64,000 nt of DNA from Brienomyrus brachyistius (lineage: Eukaryota > Chordata > Actinopteri > Osteoglossiformes > Mormyridae): the NCBI RefSeq assembly GCF_023856365.1, contig NW_026042410.1, positions 1-64,000 on the forward strand, in the 5' to 3' direction. Below, one piece after another: positions 43,253-54,068 of this stretch. The notes under the pieces are model-generated. The model had not been told where the DNA came from. It worked only from the letters and a program-made list of their open reading frames with translations, and ran no database searches. The position numbers and the translations under genes were made by a program. Within the stretch, counting starts at the first letter, position 1. Every line of letters starts with the position of its first letter.

Positions 43253-45449
43253 ATGACCCGCCTGCTGCTTCTGGTTTTGGCTTATGGAGCTCTGCTTATC
43301 TCCACAGAGGCCCAGCAAGATTACCACAGTCTCCCTGCACTCACAAGACGGCCATTAAACTCGCAGTCGAAAATGCTCATCAAGGAACCCGTCAGCACAT
43401 GAATTTCTATAACATCCAGGGCCGTCCGAAGGTAACTGCTGAGAAAGTGTTTACAAAAGTGTGAAACTTTCATCATCTGCAAGCTGAACTAATGAGTATC
43501 ACATTGATTTTGATGTTTTAATTTCAATGCATATGATGCTTAATGTCTCTTCACAATGAAAGTGATGGTTGTATATCTCAGCCCTGGTCAATTTTACCTT
43601 CTCACAGTTTCTCTCTGAATCTGCTGCAGTCAAGTCTGTGACAGTTTGCCATTTTTTGGGTGATTATTGTTTGTTATATTGCCTTTAAAACAGTTGTAGG
43701 CAATTTTGTATATAACGTGTTTATGTGATTTAGATCAGCAGTGAATACATTGACATTGAGATTCTCTTGAGAGCAACAAAATGTCCAAAGTCAACTGCAA
43801 CAGACCATCGGGCTGACTGTATTTTCATGGACAAGAGGGTAAGTAAAGAGTCACTGTGACTGTGAGCATTGGACATATCAGTTAGCAAATTAATTTAGGT
43901 TCATGTTAACTTTTTTGATGCCCTGCGGGGGAAAGTTAGCCAACAATAAAGTAACAAATACATAGGTGGCCTCAAAGAGCCAGTTCCTTCACCTTATTCT
44001 CAAATTTTAGTAGGTTTACAGGCTTAAAGGCTGGATTACCAGGCAGAAGCAAATGCTAATCATCTGAGGGGTGACCTGTAGATTATGCTTCGAGCTATGA
44101 ACCCTAGCTGGCCTTATTTAAAGACCTGTGGGCTGTACTACAAAGCGGGTTTTACATACCCAGAGTTAACTCAATCGAGCCAGGTTAACTAAAACTCATT
44201 GTTGAAATCAGCCTTAAATGGCAGTGTGGTGTTTTGTGGTGAAAGGGCAGGACTTAACTCTTGTTTTAATTAGAAAGCCAGTAATTAAACCTGGTCAGAG
44301 CAGGGTAGATGTGCAGTGTGAATTACCCTTTAAATTTACCTCTTTAAATAGTGAACTACAGGACCACTTAGCTTGATCGGAGGACAGTATTTTAATACAG
44401 AGCAGTGTTCAGTTAAACGGGATTTGTTGTTCATACTTTTAGATGAACTTGCTTTGTATAATATAGCCTTATGGTGACCCTGCTTTGGAAGCTCTTTCCT
44501 CTAAAATTGTTCTGTGTCATTAAACCCTGCACTCCAGCAGCTCTGCCTTAAATCATTAGATATATCTTTACTACACCTTCTCTCACTGTATTTATTGCCC
44601 ACCACTCTTTAAATACTGTTTTTGTGTGTCTGTGTGTTTTTGCAGCCATTCATTAACTGTAGAGTTTGCAGCAGACGGTCTGGTAATGATCTTACACATC
44701 CATCAAATGACTGTGTACCAAACAAGAAAGTGGATGAAGTAAGTGTAGAGAGTCTTAGCATTATGGAAATGTAACAGGTGTGTGAATTGTGTCTAAACAT
44801 GTGGTTAAACTTTGATTGTGTTTGTACATGCAAAAATTTGATCAGAGTACTGTTTATTAATGACAATGTTACTTTTAATCTGAACAACAGTGGCAGCACC
44901 AAGGAAAAGCTTGGGGGGGGGGGCTCTAGCTCCTCCTCCAATGACCATAGTACCCCCACAGCACCCCCAAAATATTGGTTTCATTTTTTCTTTAACTATC
45001 TGTAAAATCTGTATATTGTGTAAGACATTTTTGCGGTTTTTACAGCATACTTGTAGTGTATTTTTTCTTCAAAGTACACATAGAGGCTCTGTGAGCTAGA
45101 CGTTAGAATTTCATATTTTATCCTATTTTATCCATGCTGTAGCTTATCGTGCTGTGTGCTTCTATACACCATCTACATAAGCTGAAAAAGCTGAAAAGCT
45201 AAAGCACCCGGTCTAAATAATCTCACTCCCCTATAGCACCTGTAGCATTAAGTCACTGGCGCTGCCACTGCTGAATAAACGACTCCAATCTGACTAAACC
45301 GCTTAACTTTTCCTCCCCATGTTACATTTCAGGACAAACGACGTAATATGTGTCCTTCTGATAAACCTCTTCTCAGACCTAAAACTGCCTTGGCTTCCAA
45401 GGACACTAAAGAAGCTGAAGGAGACCGTCTGACTGTTTCTGATGGCTGA
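43253..45449 (+). pseudogene. Chemerin-like (rarres2-like) secreted cystatin-fold protein, exon 1 frame break
   Basis: Four exons with GT-AG introns, all phase 0: 43253-43431, 43734-43838, 44646-44738, 45333-45449. Exon 1 begins with a signal peptide (MTRLLLLVLAYGALLISTEA) and then an amphipathic helix segment (KLAVENAHQGTRQHMNF). Exons 2-4 supply six cysteines in the pattern C-x11-C-x10-CxxC-x14-C-x14-C (TKCPKS, ADCIF, NCRVC, DCVPN, NMCPSD), which is the spacing style of chemerin, a secreted chemoattractant and adipokine with a cystatin/cathelicidin fold. Exons 2-4 are open. In exon 1 the signal-peptide frame hits TGA at 43399-43401, while the conserved helix is in the frame offset by two bases from about 43336, so a small indel is needed. 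Could be a recent pseudogene, a rare allele or a sequence error. Kininogen- or cathelicidin-type proteins are the alternatives. Confidence 0.6.
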
Positions 45450-45700
45450 TGGTCCTGCAATGTGGACCAGAGGAGGAAACTGGGAGGGAAAATGCTTTGC
45501 TTTATATCATGCCCACCCAAAGCCCCCAGTGAGTAAGCCATAGGCGCCGATAGGATGGAAAAACTCCCAAGAAGGAAGAAACCTTGGGAGGGACCAAACT
45601 CAAAGGGGGAGCCCATCCTCCTGGGGCCGGCAAAGTGTAGGTGCAGGATCACAAAAAAACTTGACGAGAGAAACGAGAGAATTCGACTGTCCCTCACAAA
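45450..45700 (+). repeat. Dispersed fish repeat overlapping the 3' region
   Basis: Includes CCTTGGGAGGGACCAAACTC and AAGGGGGAGCCCATCCTCCT, shared with 36141-36345. It lies within or just after the 3' UTR of the chemerin-like gene. Confidence 0.6.
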
Positions 45701-45889
45701 AACTGTAAAGTTTTAGTGGCTAAATTGCTTTTTCTATGCCTTTTCAAACAGGAGGAGATTTGTTTGGCTATACGTAGAAATTTTCTATACAATTTAGACA
45801 GCACAGAATCATTAACCTACTTTAATGCATTTATTAATACAACCACATATTTCACACATTTTGACATCAGTCATGCAGTGAAGATACAG

Positions 45890-46325
45890 TCTCTTTATTT
45901 CTTGACGCCAACCCTCCCCATTAATCCGGGCTTGGGACCGACACCTAGTTGAGCTGGCTTTCTCCCTTAAGTGGCTGGGTTAGGCTAAACTATGCACATA
46001 TTTATGAAGACTACTATAAATTTATAAAGACCTCCCTAAATATGTAGTCTAACAAAACGCAGTTTAAAGAAGGTAGCCTACCTGGTAAACAAAGAAATTA
46101 AAAGGCCCACAGCATATAATCGGGCTATATCCAAGCAGTTTTTAAGAACGCAACCTACATGGCGAAATTGAATTACTTTCTGGACCAACAAACGCAACCA
46201 GACATGAACATTATGCACCTTCCTAGTCTTGATGTATGTCGTCATACAGATGAGGACGTTAAGGCAGCCTTTAGGTCCGACCCATCATGCACTGCAGTTT
46301 TTTGCAAATTCCTCAGATGGAAAAC
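45890..46325 (+). repeat. Dispersed repeat, inverted relative to 57200-57485
   Basis: TTCTTGACGCCAACCCTCC, TAATCCGGGCTTGGGACC, ACGCAGTTTAAAGAAGGTAG and the GACCCATCATGCACTGCAGT block appear in reverse complement at 57200-57485 and 56810-56837. No coding frame recognised. Confidence 0.75.
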
Positions 46326-46612
46326 CATTAAATACCTCTTCTATTACCTTATATTACCTTATATTCATGTAATAAATATACAAATATCAATTAGTTGGAA
46401 ATCAGCCAGACAGACGTAATTACTACAAATGGTTTCCACTGTATTTGTGACTCTGAGTGCCGCAGGCTTGGATGCAGTGCCGCACCATTTTGGGCATGCA
46501 CTGGCATGCACTGGCCAATCATGTAGCACTTCTCTCATAAATATTAATGAGACATCACCTACCACCCTGCAAAAAAGAAATTTGCCGCTCGTCCCCCTGC
46601 ACATGAACCAAC

Positions 46613-46738
46613 ATGGCTGTCTCAACCAGCGGAGCTCCGGAGCCTCTGGAGAAACACGCGGCAAAAAAGGCTCGCATACGGTCTTCCAGAGTTTGGGAAT
46701 ACTTCAGTCATGACACCTTTTCTGCGCCTCTACTGTAG
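46613..46738 (+). mobile_element. hAT transposase N-terminal fragment (BED finger start)
   Basis: ATG at 46613 opens MAVSTSGAPEPLEKHAAKK and reaches SRVWEYFSHD, the start of a BED zinc finger as in hAT transposases (S-x-VWxxF). Stop at 46736, before the finger cysteines. Only the 5' end of the gene is present. Confidence 0.55.
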
Positions 46739-47682
46739 CTGGCGTTAATGACGCTGTTTCAGCCATTTTATATTTTCTGTTTACTTATTCTGTCATGTAA
46801 GACTGAGACAAATTATCGTTTACGACTATTCTTACACACTGTAGCCTGACTTGCTGACTTAAGTAAGCTTAACTATAAGCTACCTTTGCTAGTGTTTGTG
46901 AATAACATGTTTCTCTAGTTATGAAATTATTCCATGTTTTAGCATCTGTTTCAACATTAAAGTCAAATTGGTATATTGAAATATGTAAAAACTATTGAAC
47001 TATTAGCTTAAGTCTAACATAGAAAATCCTACTGAATCTCTTAAGATTTTCCTTTTTTGTTAATGCACTAATGTTTAAGAAGTGTCTTAAATTGAATTTC
47101 AGATTTGTGTGTGGGTGGGAGTGGGTGAATTGTATTAAATTCATACATTCATTCTTTTGGCTCAGACATTACTGACCTAAAACAAATTGAGGCATTGGGT
47201 AAGTGCTTAAATTAGCTACTAAATGGCAAAAAATATTCTAAATATCACATTTTCCATTCTTCGGTATAATTTTAATGAATCACCTATGCTGCCAAACATT
47301 AACGCATAGATTGTCACAACACTCTATGTTTTAGTTCTTCTTTATGTGTATAGGACGGTGTGATGGTTCTGGTGGTGGGTGTGGCCGACGCTGCTCGCGA
47401 TGTTTGGCTATGCTGCAGTCCCAGGGACCAAGTTGGAACACATTTCCACCTTCAAGCTTAGGTGGAAAAACGGCACCGAGACCCAGCAGCAGGACAACTT
47501 CTTGTCCAGACAACCAGCCCTGCTTCATCATTGAAGTAAGCCCTGTGAACAGGAGCGAGATGTACTTCTGCAGTGGATGTTATAGCGGAAAGAACATCCC
47601 CATCCTCACGTCTGCCGGAGTGCCCCCTCAAGTGGGTGTGTGACTTAACTCGATGGATGAATTGGACAGAATGTACTGTTAC
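46739..47682 (+). other. Unassigned interval with one cysteine-rich frame
   Basis: A plus frame at 47344-47643 (MCIGRCDGSGGGCGRRCSRC at the N-terminus, RSEMYFCSGCYSGKN near the C-terminus) is open for 99 codons, follows a plausible acceptor (GTGTATAG) and includes a possible donor (GAAGTAAGC at 47533). The FCSGC run faintly recalls an Ig or cysteine-knot segment but I do not recognise the family. The rest of the interval is AT-rich. Confidence 0.3.
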
Positions 47683-48292
47683 TAGAGGTCGACCGATATG
47701 GGTTTTTCAAGTCAAGGGTCAGGCGATGGCCGATATATGCTGCTGATTTTTTTTGGCCGATAATTGGACGTTTTCCCCTCTATTTGCATGGTAAAATATC
47801 ACACTAATAATAACAAACGATACACAAAATTTCTCAATTTAGCATTTATTGAATACTCAACTTGGAAACAATAACACATTTATAAACAATAAAAATAGCA
47901 GCATCAGAATCTCTGTTAGTGCACAATATAGCAGCAAACTCCTCATGTTTGACGGAAGGAAATTTGTAAACAATACAAAAAGGAATAAGCATGTTATCTT
48001 TAGTTGTAATCCCACTTCCAGTCCCTGAGTCTTACTCACCACACTCATACTTCACAGCAAACAGACAGCAGTTAATTAACCAGAAGAGAAAAATGCAAAA
48101 ACACAACAGAACTTGTAAATAATAACAAACTAATAGACAATAAAAATAGCAGCATCAGAATCTCTATTAGTGCCAAATATAGCAGCAAACTCCTCATGTC
48201 TGACGGAAGGAAAATTTGTAAATACACAAAGGAATGAGCACATCTTCAGTTTTAATCCCATTTCCAGTCCCTGAGTCTTCCTCATCCCACAA
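47683..48292. mobile_element. hAT-like terminal region with internal tandem repeat
   Basis: Starts CTAGAGGTCGACCGATATGG, a common hAT terminus in fish. 47880-48040 and 48130-48290 are tandem copies (AATAGCAGCATCAGAATCTC, CAAACTCCTCATGT-TGACGG, TCCAGTCCCTGAGTCTT) about 250 bp apart. No transposase and no second terminus. Confidence 0.6.
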
Positions 48293-48340
48293 GCAGGCAA
48301 GGCATGTCACCCCGGTTGTGTGACACTTATTTTATATAAT
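48293..48340 (+). repeat. Partial unit of the 50.8-52.5 kb satellite
   Basis: GCAGGCAAGGCATGTCACCC, GTTGTGTGACA and TTATTTTATATA match the core of the satellite units. It stands alone, 2.5 kb before the array, next to the gypsy fragment. Confidence 0.75.
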
Positions 48341-49600
48341 AAAATAAGTGCCCCCTGCGGCCCCAGAGCCCGAGCAGCCGTCTCCGCTGCCTGCAGCTAC
48401 CGCGCCCACGTCCGAGGCGCTTTCCCTGCCTGCAGCTCCCGGGCAGGCGCCCCCTCTGCAGCCTGCAGCTCCAGTCCCTGGCCCCACTCCAGTCCCTTCT
48501 CCCCCTGTGACTCTGGTACCCTCACCCCGACGAGCCCGACCCCGGCCGCAGGTCCTTATGTCTGTGTCCCATAAGGGGAGAGGACACAGACGCACGGCTG
48601 GGGTCCCACCCGCCCAGCCCCCTGGCTCGCCCTCCCTCGCCGGCGCTAGGGCTTGGTCGGCACCTGCGGGTCCTGGCCCTCCGGGTCGGCTGTCGTCTGC
48701 GGGTCCCCCTCCGCGGCCTCGTCGCCCTGCCTCGGTCCCTCCTCCGGCGTCTTATCGGTTGCCTGCGGGCCCCCCGACGGCGGCTCCTCATTCGCCTGCT
48801 GGTCCTCCCGCTCTGGCGTGTCGGAGGACGTCGCCGTCTGCTGCGGCTCCCCCTCTCTCCTTGCCCTCGCCAGGGTCCCTTCCAGCTCCTTCGTCCCCTT
48901 CCCTGGTCTCCCCTCCGACTCCCTCCTTCGTCCCTGCGTCTGTCCCTCACCCCGTCTCCTCGGCCCCTCCGGCTCCGGCCTCCCGGCCGCCTGCAGCCCT
49001 TCCGGCTGCCTCCCGTCGCCCGCTGGGTCTCCCTCGGGCTCCTCTTGGTTCCCCCTCCTTCTCTCCCTGGCCTCCCGTCTTTGTCCCTCCTGCCTCTGCT
49101 CCCCCTCGCTTTGTTCCTCCTGTCTCTGTCCCTCCTCTCTTTGTCCCTCGTCCCTCTGGCTTCTGCTCCTCTTTCCCCGATGTTCCCTTCGTTCACTCCC
49201 GGTCCTTTTGTCCTGCCTGTTCCCTCCGTGTCCCCCTTTCTGATCTGTTTCTCTGCCTTTCCTGTCTTATGTCAAGTCTTGTCCTGGCTCCTTCCCCTGT
49301 GCCAGTTCTGTCTGTCCGTTCTGTTCCCTGTCCCTCATTAATGAGGTTTTATATAGATATACATATATGCCCGGCTTGTCCGCTCCTCGTGTGTGCCACG
49401 CCCCCTGATTACCCACGTGTGCTTCCCTGATCGTCTCCTGCTTTGCCCGATTACTTTGATTAGTCATGACCTATTTTAAGTCCTGGTCTTACCTGTTTGC
49501 CCTGTCCGTCATTGTAGTTTGTCAATGCCTGCGTTCCGTCCTGCTCTACCCGCTCCGTTTCCCCGATTAAAGACCCGTTTTCACAAACACAAAAAAAACT
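48341..49600 (+). mobile_element. Gypsy-like element 3' end with long proline-rich frame and LTR
   Basis: An open frame from 48348 (no ATG at its start, so 5'-truncated) to the stop at 49430. It encodes about 360 residues, very rich in Pro, Ser and Ala (PPAAPEPEQP, PGPTPVPSPP), and ends ATPPDYPRVLP. The same end occurs at 28809. The last codons lie in LTR-like sequence (49364-49590: ATGCCCGGCTTGTCCGCTCC, CCACGCCCCCTGATTACCCA) related to the solo LTR at 10062. It looks like the C-terminal tail of a pol polyprotein that terminates within the 3' LTR. No enzyme motif is seen. Confidence 0.6.
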
Positions 49601-49619
49601 ATATGTATACATATACATA

Positions 49620-50788
49620 CACTGAACAAAAATATAAACGCAACACTTTTGTTTTTGCTCCCATTTTTCATGAGATGGACTTAAAGATCTACAATTCATT
49701 CCAGATACACAATATTACCATTTCTCTCAAACATTTCTCACAAATCAGTCTAAATGTGTGATAGTGAGCACTTCTGCTTTGCTGAGATAATCCATCCCAC
49801 CTCACAGGTGTGCCACATCAAGATGCTGATCTGACATCATGGGTAGTGCACAGGTGTACCTTATACTGCCCACAATAAAAGGCCACCCTGGAATGTGCAG
49901 TTTTGTCTCACAGCAAAATGCCACAGATGCCACAAGCATTGAGGGAGCGTGCAATTGGCATGCTGACAGCAGGAATGTCAACCAGATCTGTTGCTCGTGC
50001 ATTGAATGTTCATTTCTCAACCATAAGCCGTCTCCAAAGGCGTTTCAGAGAATATGGCAGTACATCCAACCGGCCTCACAACCGCAGACCACGTGTAACC
50101 ACACCAGCCCAGGACCTCCACATCCAGCAGGTTCACCTCCAAGATCGTCTGAGACCAGCCACTCAGACAGATGATGCACGGCCCCATGTTGCAAGGATCT
50201 GTACACAGTTCTTGGAAGCTGAAAATGTCCCAGTTCTTGCATGGCCAGCATACTCACCGGACATGTCACCCGTTGAGCATGTTTGGGATGTGCTTGACCG
50301 GCGTATACGACAGCGTGTACCAGTTCCCACTAATATCCAACAACTTCGCACAGCCATTGAAGAGGAGTGGACCAACATTCCACAGGCCACAATTGACAAT
50401 CTGATAAACTCTATGCGAAGAAGATGTGTTGCATTGTATGAGGCAAATGGTGGTCACACCAGATACTGACCGGTTCTGAGTCCCCAGACCCCCAATAAAG
50501 CAAAAAACTGCACATTCCAGGGTGGCCTTTTATTGTGGGCAGTATAAGGTACACCTGTGCACTACCCATGATGTCAGATCAGCATCTTGATGTGGCACAC
50601 CTGTGAGGTGGGATGGATTATCTCAGCAAAGCAGAAGTGCTCACTATCACACATTTAGACTGATTTGTGAGAAATGTTTGAGAGAAATGGTAATATTGTG
50701 TATCTGGAATGAATTGTAGGTCTTTAAGTCCATCTCATGAAAAATGGGAGCAGAAACAAGAGTGTTGCGTTTATATTTTTGTTCAGTA
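49620..50788 (+). mobile_element. Tc1-like transposon with internal deletion, both TIRs present
   Basis: Ends CACTGAACAAAAATATAAAC (left) and its inverse ending GTTCAGTA (right), flanked by TA at 49618-49619 and 50789-50790. TIR regions are about 290 bp and nearly identical (for example GAGATAATCCATCCCACCTC on both sides, inverted). The right end lies directly against the TA-rich satellite. Confidence 0.9.
49918..50469 (+). CDS. Tc1-like transposase, internally deleted (183 aa)
   Basis: Cut-and-paste transposases of this family have an N-terminal paired-like HTH that binds the TIR and a DD34E RNase H-like core. Residues 1-55 are the HTH (RERAIGMLTAGMSTRSVARA, HFSTISRLQRRF), followed by the GRPR-like linker (NRRPRVTT). 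The frame then jumps from LRPATQTD straight into DARPHVARICTQF: the segment holding the first catalytic Asp is missing. The second Asp (TDDARPHV) and the Glu (SPVEHVWD) remain, 34 residues apart. Full-length relatives are about 340 residues. The deletion keeps the frame open and the C-terminus (ANGGHTRY) is intact. It should bind DNA but not cut it. Start chosen at the first ATG, MPQMPQALRE. Confidence 0.85.
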   Translation: MPQMPQALRERAIGMLTAGMSTRSVARALNVHFSTISRLQRRFREYGSTSNRPHNRRPRVTTPAQDLHIQQVHLQDRLRPATQTDDARPHVARICTQFLEAENVPVLAWPAYSPDMSPVEHVWDVLDRRIRQRVPVPTNIQQLRTAIEEEWTNIPQATIDNLINSMRRRCVALYEANGGHTRY

Positions 50789-50789
50789 T

Positions 50790-51239
50790 ATATATTTATG
50801 GGTGTATCGAGACTAGATGGTCAGTATGGATAACTAAGGTGCACTAAAACTGGGTGAGCAGGCAAGGCATGTCACCCAGGTTGTGTGACAATTATTTTAT
50901 ATAAATGTATATATGTATATATATATTCCATCCACCATCCCTCCTTTACGGAGAACTGCGTTATTTTTATTGTCCATTACGAAAAAAATAAAAAAACTAT
51001 ATATATATATATATATATATACATATATATTTATGGGTGTATCGAGACTAGTTGGTCATTATGGATAACTAAGTTGCACTAAAATTGGGTGAGCAGGCAA
51101 GGCATGTCACCCCAGTTGTGTGACAATTATTTTATATAAATGTATATATATATTCCCTCCACCACCCCTCCTTTACGGAGAACTGCTTTATTTTTAATAT
51201 CCATTGCGAAAAAAAAACACAAGAAAAAGAAAAAATATC

Positions 51240-51302
<63 letters not shown>

Positions 51303-51489
51303 GTGTGTCGAGACTAGATGGTCAGTATGGATAACTGAGGTGCACTAAAATTGGGTGAGCAGGCAAGGCATGTCACCCAGGTTGTGTGACAATTATTTTA
51401 TATATATGCATATACATATTCCATCCACAATCCCTCCTTTATGGAGAACTGCGTTATTTTTATTGTCTATTGCAAAAAAAAAACAGAAA

Positions 51490-51572
<83 letters not shown>

Positions 51573-51992
51573 TATTCATGGGTGTATCGAGACTAGATGG
51601 TCATTATGGATAACTAAAGTGCACTAAAATTGGGTGAGCAGGCAAGGCATGTCACCCAGGTTGTGTGACAATTATTTTATATAAATGTATATATATATAT
51701 ATATATTCCATCCACCATCCCTCCTTTACGGAGAACTGCGTTATTTTTCTTTTCTATTGCTAATAAAAAAACTATATATATATACATATATATTTATGGG
51801 TGTATCGAGACTAGATGGTCATTATGAATAACTAAGGTGCACTAAAATTGGGTGAGCAGGCAAGGCATGTCACCCCGGTTGTGTGACAATTATTTTATAT
51901 ATATATTCCATCCACCATCCCTCCTTTACGGAGGACTGCTTTATTTTTAATATCCATTGCGAAAAAAAAACACAAGAAAAAGAAAAAATATC

Positions 51993-52069
<77 letters not shown>

Positions 52070-52470
52070 GTGTGTCGAGACTAGATGGTCAGTATGGATA
52101 ACTAAAGTGCACTAAAATTGGGTGAGCAGGCAAGGCATGTCACCCAGGTTGTGTGACAATTATTTTATATATATGTATATATATATTCCATCCACCATCC
52201 CTCCTTTATGGAGAACTGCGTTATTTTTATTGTCTATTGCAAAAAAAAAAACAAAAAAAACTATATATATATATACATATATATATATGGGTGTATCGAG
52301 ACTAGAAGGTCATTATGCATAACTAAAGTGCACTAAAATTGGGTGAGCAGGATAGGCATGTCACCCCAGTTGTGTGACAATTATTTTATATATATGTATA
52401 TATATATATATATTCCCTCCACCACCCCTCCTCTACGGAGGACTGCTTTATTTTTATTTCCATTGCAAAA
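50790..52470 (+). repeat. TA-rich satellite, seven units with trimeric higher-order structure
   Basis: Units begin GGTGT(A/G)TCGAGACTAG at about 50801, 51036, 51302, 51581, 51799, 52069 and 52290. Each has GTGAGCAGGCAAGGCATGTC, TTGTGTGACAATTATTTTAT, a (TA)n run, TCC(A/C)TCCACCA(T/C)CCCTCC, an A-rich stretch and a second (TA)n run. Unit length varies (218-279 bp) mainly by the (TA)n. Units 1/4/7, 2/5 and 3/6 share positional variants, so the repeating block is three units (about 760-780 bp). Confidence 0.9.
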
Positions 52471-52559
52471 ATAAAAAATTTTAAAACACAAAAAAAAAAA
52501 AAAAAACGAAAATAATAATAATAAAAATAATTTTGAATGTGTATTCAAATAAGTTTGAA

Positions 52560-52690
52560 TGTGTGTGAACTATATATAAATATATATATACACATGCATA
52601 TACAGAAATATATACACACACACACACATATATATATATACACACACACACACAGACACACACTCACATAAACACATACACACACTGTGT
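52560..52690. repeat. (TA)n/(CA)n microsatellite
   Basis: Mixed TATATA and CACACA tracts immediately after the satellite. Long open frames here are low complexity. Confidence 0.85.
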
Positions 52691-53075
52691 ACAGTCTTAT
52701 GCAAAGGTTTGGCACCCCTTGACAAATAACATCTTTTCAATTACAAAAGCAACAATATCAGTTAATACAGTCTCTTTAGGAACTGGGGGAAAAATACACA
52801 ATATTTTCAGCAAACATTGATGAATAGTTACTTTTTATGCCATAAATTGAACAAAATTACAAAATAAAAACATTATTATGGCACTCTGCAAAAGTTTGGG
52901 CACCCTACGTAATCAGTACTTAGTAACACCTCCTCTGCCAGATATCACAGCTTACAAGCGCTTCTTATAGCCAGCTGAAAGGCTTTCAGTTCTTGTACTT
53001 GGGATTTTCTCACATTCTTCCTTGCAAAAGGCTTCTAGTTCTGTAATATTCTAATATATCAAGGGCTGTATTGTC
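52691..53075. mobile_element. DNA-transposon-related dispersed repeat fragment
   Basis: TACAGTCTTATGCAAAGGTT, AAAAGTTTGGGCACCCTACG and TTCCTTGCAAAAGGCTTCTA are landmarks of a widespread vertebrate Tc1/mariner-related repeat. Only the end portion is present. Confidence 0.5.
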
Positions 53076-53688
53076 AAATAGGAGATCGGCAGCATTCTCC
53101 CACCTGAGAAAACTGTACTACAATGCCCTTGATAGTGTGTAGAAACACACTCGTCAGCTCTAGTCCTCCTGTAACAACGCAAAAGGACTGGCAACCCTCA
53201 GGTATTTATGCGTGCGATTGTATGATAAATTCACCCTGACAGTCTCACACTTCTCTTGGTACCAACAGGTCTCATGGAATATATAAAAGGCAACTGCAAC
53301 AATTATACTCGGCACTAAACATCGAGGCACGGAAATGCAGCAGAGCTTGTGTATTTCTCAGGATGCATTCTAGTAAAATGCCCGGAAAATGAGCTAAAGA
53401 CATATTTCAAGGGGCACTATATAAAACCGATGGAAATTTTACTGATTAAATAAAAGGAAAAGCATCGTTTGAAAAATCACAAATGTTTCTAAGATTCAAT
53501 GCATCGCTTTTTGACCACATCATAGCGATGAACACATCATTGTTCCTGACAATGTCCTAATACAGAAATAAAACTTTATGTTGGTAAACTCAAAAAGCCT
53601 TCAGCTGTCACACTGGCTAACGATCTCAAACGATTATAAAGCAGCATTTTGAAAAGCGCTGTTTTAAAATAACAGATACAACACTTAC
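53076..53688. other. Interval 3' of the lysine-rich exon; no exon recognised
   Basis: On the minus strand this would be intron or further exons of the gene starting at 53977. I find no clear acceptor-exon pair. The segment 53080-53200 is not repetitive within the window. Confidence 0.3.
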
Positions 53689-53977
53689 CTTGTCTTCTGG
53701 CCAAATGCTTTTCACGGCTTGGCACTCCAACGGTGCTGAAACGAAATTTGTATTTCCTCCTACCTCGTTGGCCCTTCAGTTCTTCTTTTCTCCCTTTGGA
53801 TGTTTTTTTCCTTCTTCTTTGGATATTGTTTTTTATTTTTGTTTGTTTTTTTTTACTTTGCATGTTTTTCCTTCTTCGGATATTATTTTTTTGGCTTATT
53901 TTTTTAGACGATGTTTTTTTCGTCTTCTTTAAAAATTGATTTTTTTCGTCTTCTTTAAATATTGTTTTTTTTTTCAT
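53689..53977 (-). CDS. Lysine/arginine-rich putative first exon, unknown protein
   Basis: ATG at 53977 starts a 96-codon frame ending at a consensus donor AAG/GTAAGT (exon end 53689). The protein is extremely basic (KKTSSKKISQKN, IRRRKNMQSKKKQTK, KGRKEELKGQRGRRK) and ends FSTVGVPSREKHLARRQ. The first part is built from DNA repeats of TTTAAAGAAGACGAAAAAA. A promoter-like cluster lies upstream at 54069-54168. Highly basic composition could mean a chromatin, RNA-binding or nucleolar protein, or simply translation of an A-rich repeat. No family recognised and no downstream exon found. Confidence 0.4.
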
Positions 53978-54068
53978 CCTTTTGATGTTGTTTTACGGAA
54001 CAAGAGCCGTACAGTGCTACTCTATCAGGAGGTAGCGCCAACTGAACGCCTTGAAGCAGTACCCAGCT

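Noticed and set aside
48522..49196. Long arginine-rich minus frame opposite the proline-rich frame
   Set aside because: It is the complement shadow of low-complexity G+C-rich DNA; its composition follows from the plus frame.
50885..52101. Open frames full of IY repeats in the TA-rich satellite
   Set aside because: Translations of (TA)n runs; no coding signal.
53076..53250. Possible small nuclear RNA
   Set aside because: Hairpin-like text, but no U1-U12 or U3/U8 landmark could be matched.
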